Of a DNA stretch of 64,000 nucleotides, positions 8,386 to 17,245 are shown one piece after another. The position numbers were made by a program, and so were the translations under genes. The notes under the pieces were generated by a model that made no database searches, had not been told where the DNA came from, and saw only the letters and a program-made list of their open reading frames with translations. Source of the stretch: Streptococcus xiaochunlingii (lineage in GTDB: Bacteria > Bacillota > Bacilli > Lactobacillales > Streptococcaceae). The first letter of the stretch is position 1; every line of letters starts with the position of its first letter. Where the stretch lies: positions 248,001 through 312,000 of the forward strand of contig NZ_VFSG01000001.1 of the NCBI RefSeq assembly GCF_006385805.1, given 5' to 3'.

Positions 8386-9060
8386 ATGATTAAGATTCTA
8401 TTAGTCGAAGACGACCTCGGTTTGTCTAATTCAGTATTTGATTTTTTAGATGACTTTGCAGATGTCATGCAGGTCTTTGATGGAGACGAAGGCCTTTATG
8501 AGGCTGAAAGTGGCATCTATGACCTCATTTTACTAGATCTCATGCTTCCTGAAAAAGATGGTTTCCAAGTTCTGAAAGAATTGAGAGATAAGGGTGTTTC
8601 CACTCCAGTATTGATTATGACAGCCAAAGAAAGTTTGGACGATAAGGGCCATGGGTTTGAGTTAGGGGCAGATGACTATCTGACCAAGCCATTCTACCTA
8701 GAAGAGCTCAAAATGCGGATCCAAGCATTGCTGAAGCGCTCTGGTAAGGTCAATGAAAATACCCTTTCTTATGGGAATGTAACCGTTAATCTTTCGACAA
8801 ATTCTACGCTTGTTGAAGGGAAAGAAGTGGAGCTATTAGGTAAAGAATTTGATCTTTTGGTCTATTTCCTTCAAAATCAAAATGTTATCCTGCCCAAGAC
8901 ACAAATATTTGATCGACTTTGGGGATTTGATAGCGATACGACTATCTCGGTTGTCGAAGTGTATGTTTCTAAGATTCGTAAGAAGTTAAAAGGAACAGAC
9001 TTTGCAAAAAATCTCCAAACATTGCGTAGCGTGGGGTACATTCTGAAAGATGCTCAATAA
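8386..9060 (+). CDS. ciaR: Response regulator CiaR
   Basis: This 224-residue OmpR-type regulator controls competence, cell-wall stress and small-RNA genes in streptococci. The receiver domain occupies residues 1-115, with acidic pocket EDD at 8-10, phosphorylated Asp in LILLDLMLP (about residue 51) and Lys in LTKPF (about residue 101). The C-terminal winged helix spans about 130-222. The sequence agrees closely with my memory of pneumococcal CiaR. AAGGAG lies 10 bp before the ATG. The last 11 bp overlap ciaH. Confidence 0.97.
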   Translation: MIKILLVEDDLGLSNSVFDFLDDFADVMQVFDGDEGLYEAESGIYDLILLDLMLPEKDGFQVLKELRDKGVSTPVLIMTAKESLDDKGHGFELGADDYLTKPFYLEELKMRIQALLKRSGKVNENTLSYGNVTVNLSTNSTLVEGKEVELLGKEFDLLVYFLQNQNVILPKTQIFDRLWGFDSDTTISVVEVYVSKIRKKLKGTDFAKNLQTLRSVGYILKDAQ

Positions 9061-10423
9061 AATTAAAAAAACTGTCAATGCGGATGACTTTTCTTATTTC
9101 ATCCGCTATTTCGGACTCTTTACCTTGATTTTCTCAACCATGACCTTGATTATTATTCAAGTGATGCGGTCAAGTCTGTATACAACGGTTGATGAAAATT
9201 TAAAGATGCTGAGTAAAGATCGTTATTCCATCATTAGCTTGGCCAATCGTACCGGAAATGGGATGGGAAGAGACGAACCAGATGATGACCGACCAGAAGA
9301 TGATGAACCTGATCCCGAGGATGGACCTAGACCATCGGTCACTTCCAATAGTACAGCCATCCTCTTGAATGATAATTTTGAAAATGTGACGACGGACAAT
9401 GGTTTTCTTGATTTAAAAACAGTGACCTTTAGTCGCAGCTATTTAAACAAGATCAAGCAGATTCAAATCACCAATCATTATAAGCAGAAGGAAAGCTACC
9501 GCGCTTATTTGGTGGATATTGATCCCGATGATTATATCGATGGGGTGAAATATGCCGTGATCATGACCAATATCAGCCAGTTGGAGCAGACCAGTGAAAA
9601 ACACGAGAGCCAAATCGCCTTGGTCATGATTTGCTTCTGGGGCATTTCCCTCTTTGCAAGTATCTTCCTGGCTAAAATGAGTGTGAAACCTCTCTTAGAG
9701 AGCATGAATCGGCAGAAGGCTTTTGTCGAAAATGCTTCTCATGAATTGCGGACACCTTTAGCCGTTTTGCAAAATCGTTTGGAAACCCTGTTCCGAAAGC
9801 CAGAGGCAACAATTATGAAATCCAGTGAGAATATCGCCTCCTCTTTGGATGAGGTTCGCAATATGCGCTTACTGACGACGAATCTCTTAAACTTAGCCCG
9901 TCGGGATGATGGGATTAAACCTGAGTTTTGTGAAATCCCTCCCTCTTTTTTCGACCAAACCTTTGCCAATTATGAAATCATTGCCGAGGAAAATGATAAA
10001 ATTTTCGAGTATGAGAATCATGTCGAAAGGAGTCTGGTGTCTGACAAGGTCCTACTGAAACAGCTGATGACCATTTTGTATGACAATGCCCTCAAATACA
10101 CAGAGGAAGAAGGAAAGATACGGTTTGTCGCCCAATTCAAGGATCGCTATCTCTATCTTCGGGTAGAGGATAATGGACCAGGGATTGCAGACGAAGATAA
10201 AAAGCGGATATTTGATCGATTCTACCGAGTGGATAAGGCGCGGACCCGTCAAAAGGGTGGTTTTGGGTTAGGACTGTCCTTAGCCAAGCAAATCGTAGAA
10301 GCCTTTAATGGTACCATTACTGTTCGAGATAACAAGCCGAAAGGTGCTATTTTCGAGGTCAAACTAGCAACCAAGTCAGATAGTAAAAAGAAATCAAGTT
10401 CTAAATCAACGAAAAACAAGTAA
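9050..10423 (+). CDS. ciaH: Sensor histidine kinase CiaH
   Basis: The 457-residue membrane kinase phosphorylates CiaR. Membrane segments are at about residues 20-40 and 185-210. The H-box [11 protein letters not shown] is near residue 225, the N-box [11 protein letters not shown] and G-box VEDNGPGI follow, and a Lys/Ser tail ends the protein. The extracellular part contains a striking acidic segment at residues 75-91, with 12 Asp/Glu in 17 positions and interspersed Pro. I do not remember this in pneumococcal CiaH, which is about 13 residues shorter. It could bind cations such as calcium; that is inference, prompted by the calcium link reported for CiaRH in S. mutans. Confidence 0.95.
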   Translation: MLNKIKKTVNADDFSYFIRYFGLFTLIFSTMTLIIIQVMRSSLYTTVDENLKMLSKDRYSIISLANRTGNGMGRDEPDDDRPEDDEPDPEDGPRPSVTSNSTAILLNDNFENVTTDNGFLDLKTVTFSRSYLNKIKQIQITNHYKQKESYRAYLVDIDPDDYIDGVKYAVIMTNISQLEQTSEKHESQIALVMICFWGISLFASIFLAKMSVKPLLESMNRQKAFVENASHELRTPLAVLQNRLETLFRKPEATIMKSSENIASSLDEVRNMRLLTTNLLNLARRDDGIKPEFCEIPPSFFDQTFANYEIIAEENDKIFEYENHVERSLVSDKVLLKQLMTILYDNALKYTEEEGKIRFVAQFKDRYLYLRVEDNGPGIADEDKKRIFDRFYRVDKARTRQKGGFGLGLSLAKQIVEAFNGTITVRDNKPKGAIFEVKLATKSDSKKKSSSKSTKNK

Positions 10424-10425
10424 GA

Positions 10426-10604
10426 GAGTGGGACAGAAATCGGTAATTCGTTAGAATTCGATTTCGTCGTCTCACCTCCGCATAGTTGAGTAGGGCTGTA
10501 AAAGCTGATAAAATCAGCGTAGTAGAGCCCACTCAACCACTGCGTCTTGCTCGATAATCCAAAGACAATTGAGAGGCTAGGACTTTTGTCCCAGCCTCTT
10601 TTTT
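10426..10604 (+). repeat. Streptococcal intergenic repeat ending in a terminator
   Basis: The segment begins GAGAGTGGGACAGAAA and ends TTTTGTCCCAGCCTC followed by six T. Its two ends are partly complementary. The centre contains the inverted pair GGGCT and AGCCC, with GTTGAGT and ACTCAAC further apart. I recall similar sequence in intergenic gaps of many streptococci. The last 32 bp form the terminator of ciaH: GAGGCT-A-GGAC pairs with GTCC-C-AGCCTC at 10573-10598. A diverged short form of this terminal hairpin follows udk at 15874-15904. Confidence 0.6.
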
Positions 10605-10643
10605 CATCTATTTCAAATAATCGCTATTTTTGCCTGACTAGTG

Positions 10644-10649
10644 TATAAT
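10644..10649 (+). promoter_or_regulatory. gloA -10 box
   Basis: A consensus TATAAT lies 24 bp before the gloA start; the -35 region (TTGCCT upstream) is weak. Confidence 0.5.
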
Positions 10650-10673
10650 AGTAAAAAAAGAAAGAGGTGTCGT

Positions 10674-11060
10674 ATGGCTTCAAAAATGTTACACACTTGT
10701 TTGCGAGTGGAGAATTTAGAAAAATCAATTGCCTTTTATGCAGATGCGTTTGGCTTTAAGGAATTGCGTCGCAAAGATTTTCCTGAATACAAATTTACGA
10801 TTGTTTATCTTGGTTTAGAAGGGGATGACTATGAGTTGGAATTAACTTACAACTATGATCATGGTCCTTACGTCATTGGAGATGGCTTTGCCCATGTTGC
10901 CTTGAGTACGCCAGACCTTGAAGCCCTTCATGCGGAGCATAAGGAAAAAGGTTACCAAGTAACAGATCCTAAAGGCTTGCCAGGAACTCTTCCAAACTAT
11001 TACTTTATTGTGGACCCAGATGGCTACAAAGTAGAAGTGATTCGTGAAAAGTCCTTATAA
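10674..11060 (+). CDS. gloA: Lactoylglutathione lyase (glyoxalase I family)
   Basis: This 128-residue cytoplasmic enzyme of the vicinal-oxygen-chelate fold is predicted to convert the hemithioacetal of methylglyoxal. The metal ligands fit: His in MLHTCLRV, Glu in YELELTYN, His in FAHVALST and Glu in YKVEVIRE. Two beta-alpha-beta-beta-beta modules fill the whole length. I start at ATG 10674, 6 bases after AAGAGGTG; longer reading frames run back into the -10 box. It stands alone between the ciaRH repeat-terminator and its own terminator. Streptococci make little glutathione, so the physiological thiol is uncertain. Confidence 0.9.
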   Translation: MASKMLHTCLRVENLEKSIAFYADAFGFKELRRKDFPEYKFTIVYLGLEGDDYELELTYNYDHGPYVIGDGFAHVALSTPDLEALHAEHKEKGYQVTDPKGLPGTLPNYYFIVDPDGYKVEVIREKSL

Positions 11061-11084
11061 TCAGCATCATATAACTTGTGACAA

Positions 11085-11116
11085 AGAGCAGATGTGACTA
11101 CATCTGTTCTTTTTTT
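11085..11116 (+). terminator. Terminator of gloA
   Basis: AGAGCAGATGT (11085-11095) pairs with ACATCTGTTCT (11100-11110), followed by T residues. Confidence 0.8.
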
Positions 11117-11239
11117 CTGCTTGAAAGTTGCCGGCTCAAAGTGACAGGAGATAGGACTGAGCTACTTTAATTCCCCTACTATATTTTAGGTTTTATTTTC
11201 TAGATTCTAGAGTTTTCTACTGTTTTTTGGTGATAAAAT

Positions 11240-11248
11240 TGCTATAAT
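11240..11248 (+). promoter_or_regulatory. pgdA extended -10 immediately before the start codon
   Basis: TGCTATAAT ends 6 bases before the pgdA ATG at 11255. Transcription would be expected to begin at or next to the A of the ATG, leaving little or no leader. Confidence 0.6.
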
Positions 11249-11254
11249 AAGAGT

Positions 11255-12640
11255 ATGAAGAAATCCTACTTGAAAATACTTATTCTCATCCTCCTCAACC
11301 TCCTTTTCATCGGGGGAATTTATCTTGCTTATCAGAAGATTGAGGAAGCACGCGCTATCAAAAATTATAATCAACAGTTTTCCAAAGCAATCCAGGAAGA
11401 AGAAGCAGTTGAAAAAGACAAAGATACCATTCTTCAAAAAGGAATGGTCGGTCAATCTTATGTTGCTGCCTACTACCCGAATAATAACGAAGAACCCATC
11501 GCAGTAGTCAAAGAGAGAATTTTGGCTGACGTAGGCTCTCTTCCCCAAGAAGAGAAGAAGAATCAGCAAGCAAAAGAGCTATTGTTCTATCATACCGAAC
11601 GCTCAGAAGACCCATTTGTCGGGGTTCACCCTTATCAGGTGAAGAAGACCCAGTACAAGTGGAAAAACGGCAAGTTCATCAAAGATGGGATCGACAAACT
11701 TCCCCTCCTTTATCTAACGGATGAGGGGACGGTCTTCCAATTCTCCCAATTGTTTACGGATGCTGATCTAGCCAAAGAAACCCTCTTAACTGAGTTGCGC
11801 TCTCAGCTGGTTTTCCTACAGTTAGGGGAAGATCGAATTGAAGAGCTGATGCAAGCTGTCTCAGCAAGTGATATGGCAAGCTGGCAGTTCACCTACAATC
11901 AAGGGGTTCTTTCTATCACCCTTCCAGTTACTATTGAGGGCATGGAAACCTTCGATATGCCCCTTTCGAAGCTCTATGATGTGATTGATTCTGCTCGCCT
12001 GAATCCTGGAGATCGTGATGCTTATGAGGCCTACCAAACCCAACGTCACGCTAAAATGGTTGCCTTGACTTTTGATGATGGTCCAGATCCATCGACGACT
12101 CCTCAAGCCCTGGATATCCTCAACAAGTACCATGTTAAAGCGACTTTCTTTATGCTTGGGAAGAATGTCTCTGCCTATCCAGAAGTGGCTAAACGGGTCC
12201 GTCAGGAAGGACATGAAATCGGGATCCATACTTGGAACCACCCTGTCTTAACTAAGTTGCCTTTGGAGTCAGCTCAAAAAGAAATCATGGATACCAAAGA
12301 AGTGATTCAAAAGGTGACTGGAGTGCAAACGAAGATTACTCGTCCTCCTTATGGTTCGATTAATAGTGCCATTCAATATGCAGTGGATCAAGCCTTTATC
12401 ATGTGGGATGTGGACACCTTGGATTGGAAGAGTCATAACACCGAAGCGATCTTAGCAGAGGTGAAAAAACAAGTCAAACCAGGATCAATTATCCTGATGC
12501 ATGATATTCACCAAACTTCGATTAATGCTCTCCCAGCTGTGATCCAATACCTTCAATCGCAAGGCTACACTATCGTCACGGTTGATGAACTCTTAAACCA
12601 CCAAGTGGAAAGTCATCGCCTCTATTACAATCGGAATTAA
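11255..12640 (+). CDS. pgdA: Peptidoglycan N-acetylglucosamine deacetylase
   Basis: This 461-residue membrane-anchored enzyme removes acetyl groups from wall GlcNAc, giving lysozyme resistance. One N-terminal membrane segment is at residues 6-26. The middle region resembles the PgdA-specific domains, and the NodB catalytic domain spans about 265-450. The catalytic motifs are TFDDGP (Asp pair), HTWNHP (two metal His), RPPYG, DVDTLDW and LMHDIH. The length matches the pneumococcal enzyme. The start ATG has only AAGAG at 2-6 bases upstream and lies just after a strong extended -10. No other Met occurs before residue 66, so the start is sound. Confidence 0.95.
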   Translation: MKKSYLKILILILLNLLFIGGIYLAYQKIEEARAIKNYNQQFSKAIQEEEAVEKDKDTILQKGMVGQSYVAAYYPNNNEEPIAVVKERILADVGSLPQEEKKNQQAKELLFYHTERSEDPFVGVHPYQVKKTQYKWKNGKFIKDGIDKLPLLYLTDEGTVFQFSQLFTDADLAKETLLTELRSQLVFLQLGEDRIEELMQAVSASDMASWQFTYNQGVLSITLPVTIEGMETFDMPLSKLYDVIDSARLNPGDRDAYEAYQTQRHAKMVALTFDDGPDPSTTPQALDILNKYHVKATFFMLGKNVSAYPEVAKRVRQEGHEIGIHTWNHPVLTKLPLESAQKEIMDTKEVIQKVTGVQTKITRPPYGSINSAIQYAVDQAFIMWDVDTLDWKSHNTEAILAEVKKQVKPGSIILMHDIHQTSINALPAVIQYLQSQGYTIVTVDELLNHQVESHRLYYNRN

Positions 12641-12642
12641 AA

Positions 12643-12672
12643 AAATCGTTCGTAGAAATACGAACGATTTTG
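12643..12672. terminator. Terminator hairpin after pgdA, left flank of the repeat element
   Basis: A perfect 12-bp stem pairs AAATCGTTCGTA (12643-12654) with TACGAACGATTT (12659-12670) around GAAA. Its sequence is almost the same as the hairpin at 12920-12947. Confidence 0.85.
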
Positions 12673-12919
12673 AATATAGACAAACTATTGTTTTACATAA
12701 AAAAACTGGATGATTATCAAAAAATGACTTTTATTTTTTAGTCATTTAAGAATATGAATAACTTTCCGCTGTGAGAAAAGTGCCTGAAACACTATTGATT
12801 CAGGCACTCGGGAGTTTTGAGACCTTAGGCTCAAAACTAAGTCATGGAACTTCTTCGAAGTTCGCTGACGTCCGTACTCACCGAAGGAAAGTTTTAAAAA
12901 TGACTTTATCTTCAATCTG
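12671..12919 (-). repeat. Structured intergenic element, copy A
   Basis: Read on the minus strand it opens with CAGATTGAAGATAAA (12905-12919), runs through CTTTCC, three hairpins and GGAAAG, and closes with TAGTTTGTCTA (12677-12687). Hairpins: GAACTTC/GAAGTTC (12847-12863), AGTTTTGAG/CTCAAAACT (12813-12838) and AGTGCCTGAA/TTCAGGCACT (12779-12808). It fills the gap between the convergent pgdA and helicase genes, and two near-identical terminator hairpins abut its ends. No open reading frame of note lies within it. Related copies are at 32305, 52033 and 60442. Confidence 0.8.
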
Positions 12920-12947
12920 AATCGTTCGTAATGTTACGAACGATTTT
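12920..12947. terminator. Terminator hairpin after the helicase gene, right flank of the repeat element
   Basis: AATCGTTCGTAA (12920-12931) pairs with TTACGAACGATT (12934-12945), with T residues on the plus side and A residues absent on the other. It serves the minus-strand helicase gene that ends at 12949 and repeats the pgdA terminator. Confidence 0.75.
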
Positions 12948-12948
12948 C

Positions 12949-14037
12949 TTATTCTTCCCCTATATAGAGTTGAGCTCCCTTGAGGATTAAAGGACGAACA
13001 GGGGTTAATTTTTTCAAACTTTTTAATTCTTCTGGATGGCTAACCAAGGTGATGACATAGCCTTCTTTGCCCATGCGTCCGGTACGCCCAGATCGGTGGA
13101 TGTAGGTTTCGGCATCTCTTGGGACTTCATAGTTGACGACACATTCTAGTGAGTCGATATCGATTCCCCGCGCTACCAAATCTGTTGCCAGAAGGAGTGT
13201 CAGCTGATGATCCTTAAAGCGTTCCAGAATGACTTTCCGGAATTTGACGTTGACGTCACTAGCAAGTGAGACAGCGCTAACTTCTCGGTACTGGAGTTTT
13301 TCTTCAGCGCTCCCTAGGTCGGACAAGCTATTGAAGAAAACGAGGCCACGAAAGTCTTCGACATTGGAGAGTTTTCTGAGGAGTTCGACCTTTTCTCGCT
13401 TGTCCACTTCCATATAGAAGTGCTGGATATTGTCCAAGCTTTGCCCTTCTACCTGAATGGTCAGGGTATTGGGCTCGATTTGCTCTGCATCAAACTTAGT
13501 CGTTGCACTCATATAGATAAATTGATGATCTCGCGGCGCGTAGTGGCAAATCTTGTCGACAAAGTGATACTGAGAGTCGCTGAAAAGTTGGTCAAATTCG
13601 TCCAGGATGATGGTATCGACATTCATCATCTTGATTTTCTTGAGCTTGATCAACTCAAAAATACGGCCTGGAGTTCCGATGAGAATTTCGGGTCCTTTTT
13701 TGAGACGTTCGATTTGCCGTTTTTGACTAGAGCCAGAAAGGAAAAGTTGAGCACTGAGTCCAAGAGGCTCTGCCCATTGTTTAGTGACATCAAAGATTTG
13801 TCCGGCCAACTCTGTATTGGGGGAGAGGATCAGCAATTGTTGCGCTTTTTTAGGTTTTAGCTTGAGAAGACTAGGGAAGAGATAGGCCAGAGTCTTCCCA
13901 GTTCCTGTCGGGCTGACTCCAAGTACGTTCTCCCCTTGGGTGATCGGCTCAAAGAGGCGTTCTTGGATTTCAGTGAGTTGCTCAAAGCCGAGGGTTTTGA
14001 GTTGCTCTTGCCAGAGCGGTGGGAATGCTAGTGTCAT
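12949..14037 (-). CDS. DEAD-box RNA helicase family protein
   Basis: The 362-residue SF2 helicase probably unwinds RNA duplexes in ribosome assembly or mRNA turnover. Visible motifs are Q-motif TEIQERLF, Walker A SPTGTGKT, GTPGR, DEFD in place of DEAD, SAT, and the C-terminal ATDLVARGID and HRSGRTGRMG. It is shorter than typical cold-shock helicases, lacking a C-terminal extension. ATG 14037 is chosen; it begins one base after the stop of the upstream oxidoreductase gene, with AAGGA about 12 bases ahead, suggesting coupling. The DEFD variant keeps the catalytic Asp and Glu. Confidence 0.9.
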   Translation of the reverse strand: MTLAFPPLWQEQLKTLGFEQLTEIQERLFEPITQGENVLGVSPTGTGKTLAYLFPSLLKLKPKKAQQLLILSPNTELAGQIFDVTKQWAEPLGLSAQLFLSGSSQKRQIERLKKGPEILIGTPGRIFELIKLKKIKMMNVDTIILDEFDQLFSDSQYHFVDKICHYAPRDHQFIYMSATTKFDAEQIEPNTLTIQVEGQSLDNIQHFYMEVDKREKVELLRKLSNVEDFRGLVFFNSLSDLGSAEEKLQYREVSAVSLASDVNVKFRKVILERFKDHQLTLLLATDLVARGIDIDSLECVVNYEVPRDAETYIHRSGRTGRMGKEGYVITLVSHPEELKSLKKLTPVRPLILKGAQLYIGEE

Positions 14038-14038
14038 A

Positions 14039-15016
14039 TTAGTTTTCGTCCTTAAAGTGTATTCCAGCATCTTGGCGCATAGCGTAGAGAGCTTGGTGGA
14101 CCATCTGTCCGGTTTGAAGCCAAGTCTGGTAAAGTATCTGGTCGCCCTCTGTCATCATGCTAGCAAAGGCCTGGGCTTCTTCTAGCATGTTATGAGGGGC
14201 GGGAGTGATTGGAAGCTGGTAGCTGTTTCCAGAATGATCTTGAAAAACTACCTCGTTAACGGCTTCAATGCCACTCAGAAAGAGGGTGCCATCTGTTGTG
14301 TAGATTTCAGCAGGAAGATTGCTAGTCACATCCTTGCCGGCTTGAATGCCGATGACAAAGTCTGAATAAACCAAGCTACCATGTCCGTTCAAATCGATTG
14401 AATTAGGCAATTGCCGCGCCTGATAGGCTACTGATTCAGGTTGACCAAAGAGGCCGATTGCAAAGTAGAGGGGATAGACACCCAAATCCATAAGGGCTCC
14501 GCCAGCAAACTGGTCAGAGAAAATATTAGGTGTAGCCCCTTTCAGGAGTTCGGGCATTTTAGAGGAGTATTTGGCATAGGTCATGTGGCCACCCAAGATG
14601 GTTTTGTCTTTGAGAAAGTCTTGGATGGTCGCAAAGGCTTTTTCATGATAGTTGCGAGCTGCTTCAAAGAGATAGACCTGGTGCTCCTTGGCCAATTTGA
14701 CCAACTCTTCCCATTCCTTTGGAGTAGTGACGGCTGGTTTTTCAAGGATGACATGTTTCTTAGCTAGGAGGGCTAATTTTGCCTGGGGATAGTGGAGTGA
14801 ATTGGGACTAGCAATGTAGATGACATCCAGGTCACTATCTAGAAAGGCAATCAGATCATCATAGAGGGCTACTTGTCCATAGGGTTGGGCGAAGCTACGA
14901 GCCTTCTCTAAGGTCCGTGAATAGACCGCCTTTAACTCATAGTGGCCTGTTTCTTTAGTTGCGGCCAGGAAGGAATGGGAGATGGCACTGGTGCCGATGA
15001 TACCAAGTTTCAGCAT
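14039..15016 (-). CDS. Gfo/Idh/MocA-family NAD(P)-dependent oxidoreductase
   Basis: The 325-residue enzyme has an N-terminal Rossmann fold (LGIIGTSAISHSF, residues 3-15), the EKPAVT motif near residue 90 in which Lys is catalytic, and the GALMDLGVYPLYF segment near 175, typical of the Gfo/Idh/MocA C-terminal domain. The substrate is probably a sugar or polyol but cannot be read from sequence. I start at ATG 15016 because AAGGAG lies 6 bp upstream. An extended -10 (TGATATAAT on the minus strand, 15051-15059) gives the promoter. It forms an operon with the helicase gene. Confidence 0.88.
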   Translation of the reverse strand: MLKLGIIGTSAISHSFLAATKETGHYELKAVYSRTLEKARSFAQPYGQVALYDDLIAFLDSDLDVIYIASPNSLHYPQAKLALLAKKHVILEKPAVTTPKEWEELVKLAKEHQVYLFEAARNYHEKAFATIQDFLKDKTILGGHMTYAKYSSKMPELLKGATPNIFSDQFAGGALMDLGVYPLYFAIGLFGQPESVAYQARQLPNSIDLNGHGSLVYSDFVIGIQAGKDVTSNLPAEIYTTDGTLFLSGIEAVNEVVFQDHSGNSYQLPITPAPHNMLEEAQAFASMMTEGDQILYQTWLQTGQMVHQALYAMRQDAGIHFKDEN

Positions 15017-15185
15017 GGCAGCTCCTTTCAATCAGGTATTTACTGGTTTCATTATATCATGTTTCACCCTAAAAAGATGGAATGGGCCTTTCGAACTGGG
15101 ACGGAAGGGGAAAGGAGATCCTTCTTTGATTTTGGATGAAAGCCATAGAAAAATGGTTCAAGTCGTGGTCAAGTGACCGCTTTTG

Positions 15186-15194
15186 TGATAGAAT
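15186..15194 (+). promoter_or_regulatory. udk extended -10
   Basis: TGATAGAAT lies 29 bp before the chosen udk start. Confidence 0.5.
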
Positions 15195-15223
15195 AAATAG
15201 GATTATAGAAAATGGAGAAGAAG

Positions 15224-15859
15224 ATGCGAAACAGACCAATTATTATCGGTGTAACAGGCGGTTCTGGTGGGGGAAAAACTAGTGTTTCTCGGGCAATTTT
15301 GTCCCACTTCCCGGATGAGAAGATTGCCATGATTGAGCACGATTCTTATTACAAGGATCAAAGCCATTTAACCTTTGAAGAGCGGATTCAGACCAACTAT
15401 GACCATCCTTTTGCCTTTGATACAGACCTCATGATCGAGCAAATCAATGAGTTGTTGGCTGGACGTCCGGTTGATATTCCAACATATGACTATGCAGCGC
15501 ATACGCGTAGTGCTAAGACTTATCGCCAGGAGCCTCAGGATGTCTTTATCGTTGAGGGGATTTTGGTCTTGGAGGACAAGCGTCTTCGTGACTTGATGGA
15601 TATCAAGATTTTCGTTGATACTGACGATGATGTGCGGATCATTCGCAGGATCAAGCGAGATATGGAAGAGCGCGGTCGGAGTTTGGACAGCGTCATCGAG
15701 CAGTACTTGGGAGTGGTGAAGCCGATGTACCATCAGTTTATCGAGCCAACCAAGCGCTATGCGGATGTCATCATTCCAGAAGGAGTGACCAATACTGTAG
15801 CCATCGATTTGATTACGACCAAGATTGAGAAGATTTTGAGCGAATCACGTGAAGGATAA
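15224..15859 (+). CDS. udk: Uridine kinase
   Basis: This 211-residue cytoplasmic enzyme phosphorylates uridine and cytidine in pyrimidine salvage. The P-loop is [11 protein letters not shown] (about residues 11-21), followed by HDSYYKD, the DHPFAFD substrate segment, [10 protein letters not shown] and [15 protein letters not shown] in the lid. The sequence is nearly that of pneumococcal Udk. ATG 15224 (MRNRPIII) has GGAG 7 bases upstream; ATG 15212 lacks a ribosome site. A terminator remnant of the streptococcal repeat seen after ciaH follows. Confidence 0.95.
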   Translation: MRNRPIIIGVTGGSGGGKTSVSRAILSHFPDEKIAMIEHDSYYKDQSHLTFEERIQTNYDHPFAFDTDLMIEQINELLAGRPVDIPTYDYAAHTRSAKTYRQEPQDVFIVEGILVLEDKRLRDLMDIKIFVDTDDDVRIIRRIKRDMEERGRSLDSVIEQYLGVVKPMYHQFIEPTKRYADVIIPEGVTNTVAIDLITTKIEKILSESREG

Positions 15860-15873
15860 GATAACAAGTGAGA

Positions 15874-15904
15874 GAGGTTAGGAAGTTGTGTCCCAGCCTC
15901 TTTT
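15874..15904 (+). terminator. Terminator after udk
   Basis: GAGGTT-A-GGA pairs with TCC-C-AGCCTC (15874-15900) and four T follow. It is a diverged form of the hairpin that ends the repeat at 10426-10604. Confidence 0.65.
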
Positions 15905-15925
15905 CCATGACAAATAAGGAGAAAT

Positions 15926-16597
15926 ATGAAAAAGTTAAGAAGGGAGTTTCACTCCAGAAGTAAGGCCTTTGCCTGCCTGCTGACTATGTGTGCGGGTTTT
16001 TCAGATGCCTACACCTTTATTGAAAGAGGAGGGACCTTGGCGGCTGGCCAAACGGGAAACGTGGTCTTTCTATCCGTTGGGTTAATTGGCCATGAAATAT
16101 CTGATGTGGAGGTCAAACTAGCCACCATGTTAGCCTTTATGATCGGGATTTTTTTGATGACCGTCTTTCAGCGCTTCTTTAGTCATTCGGTTTGGCGGCT
16201 TAGTACCTTGGTGCCCTTGGTCCTGACGACCTTGGTGGCTGGCTTTCTGCCAAAAGAAGTGCCCAATGTTCTGATCGTGCCTTTCTTTGGACTGAGCTTG
16301 GGGATTGTAGCCATTTCCTTTGGAGAAGTCGATGGCTATGCTTACAACCATTCCTTTATGACAGGGAATCTCAAGAAGACCATGGTCGCTTACGGGAATT
16401 TTGTGCGGGATCGCAAGATGGAGTTTTTCTGGGAATCCCTCTTTATGACCTCCTTGATTGGGAGTTTTGTCGGAGGGGCTATTCTTTCGACCTTCCTCAT
16501 CCAATATTATGGACTTCGGACAATTTGGTTTGTTTCCCTTGTTCTGACCATCTTTCTGACATATCGGGCGATTCAATATGTTCGGAGAGACGCTTAA
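15926..16597 (+). CDS. DUF1275 (YoaK-type) membrane protein
   Basis: The 223-residue protein has about six membrane segments. The family's conserved N-terminal region is clear: MCAGFSDAYTFIERGGTLAAGQTGN at about residues 20-44, and the second-half HSFMTGNLKK matches the family repeat. Its function is unknown; relatives are listed as transporters without proof. AAGGAG lies 6 bases before the ATG. It is separated from udk by a terminator, so it may be read from its own unseen promoter or by readthrough. Confidence 0.82.
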   Translation: MKKLRREFHSRSKAFACLLTMCAGFSDAYTFIERGGTLAAGQTGNVVFLSVGLIGHEISDVEVKLATMLAFMIGIFLMTVFQRFFSHSVWRLSTLVPLVLTTLVAGFLPKEVPNVLIVPFFGLSLGIVAISFGEVDGYAYNHSFMTGNLKKTMVAYGNFVRDRKMEFFWESLFMTSLIGSFVGGAILSTFLIQYYGLRTIWFVSLVLTIFLTYRAIQYVRRDA

Positions 16598-16611
16598 ATG
16601 AATTTTTACAA

Positions 16612-16640
16612 AGTCAGGGACCTTGCACCCTGGCTTTTTT
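16612..16640 (+). terminator. Terminator after the DUF1275 gene
   Basis: AGTCAGGG (16612-16619) pairs with CCCTGGCT (16628-16635), followed by T residues. Confidence 0.8.
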
Positions 16641-16731
16641 ATTGAGAACATTTGCTTGGTACTTCTGATGTCTAGTCGGGTTTTTATCAAGGCTTGCTCC
16701 GTGGTAAATACTTAATTTTCTAGCCAAAGTT

Positions 16732-16740
16732 TGGTATAAT
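16732..16740 (+). promoter_or_regulatory. Extended -10 abutting the fRMsr start codon
   Basis: TGGTATAAT ends 7 bases before ATG 16748, so the message would start at or next to the start codon. Confidence 0.6.
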
Positions 16741-16747
16741 AAAGGGT

Positions 16748-17245
16748 ATGAATACGCAAGAAAAAGAATCAAATTACAAACTCTTACTAGCCCAGTTAGA
16801 AGCTCTTTTAGAAGGAGAGAGCAATGCCTTGGCCAATTTAGCCAATGCCAGTGCTCTGCTCAATCAAGCTCTACCTCATTCAGTCTTTGCAGGTTTTTAC
16901 CTCTATGATCAAAAAGAGTTGATTTTAGGCCCCTTTCAAGGACAGGTATCTTGTGTCCATATCGCTCTAGGAAAAGGTGTCTGTGGAGAATCAGCAGAGA
17001 AAAGAGAGACGCTGGTCATCGAGGATGTGACCCAGCATGCCAATTATATCTCTTGTGACAGTCGGGCCATGAGTGAGATTGTGGTCCCTATGGTCTTGAA
17101 TGACCAGTTGCTGGGAGTGTTGGATCTAGATTCGGATCGGGTGGGAGATTATGACGACCTGGATCGCCTTTATTTGGAACGTTTTGTAGCCATCTTGCTC
17201 GAAAAAACAAATTGGAATTTTAGGATGTTTGGAGTAGTAGACTAA
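16748..17245 (+). CDS. msrC: Free methionine-(R)-sulfoxide reductase, GAF-domain type
   Basis: This 165-residue single GAF-domain enzyme reduces free methionine-R-sulfoxide. The three family cysteines are present: in [15 protein letters not shown] and YISCDSRA, followed by the conserved [14 protein letters not shown] earlier is also a family mark. The gene overlaps dnaX by one base (TAATG), as in pneumococcus. The ribosome site is only AAAGGG two bases from the ATG, and a strong -10 lies 7 bases upstream, so a leaderless or near-leaderless start is possible. Confidence 0.88.
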   Translation: MNTQEKESNYKLLLAQLEALLEGESNALANLANASALLNQALPHSVFAGFYLYDQKELILGPFQGQVSCVHIALGKGVCGESAEKRETLVIEDVTQHANYISCDSRAMSEIVVPMVLNDQLLGVLDLDSDRVGDYDDLDRLYLERFVAILLEKTNWNFRMFGVVD

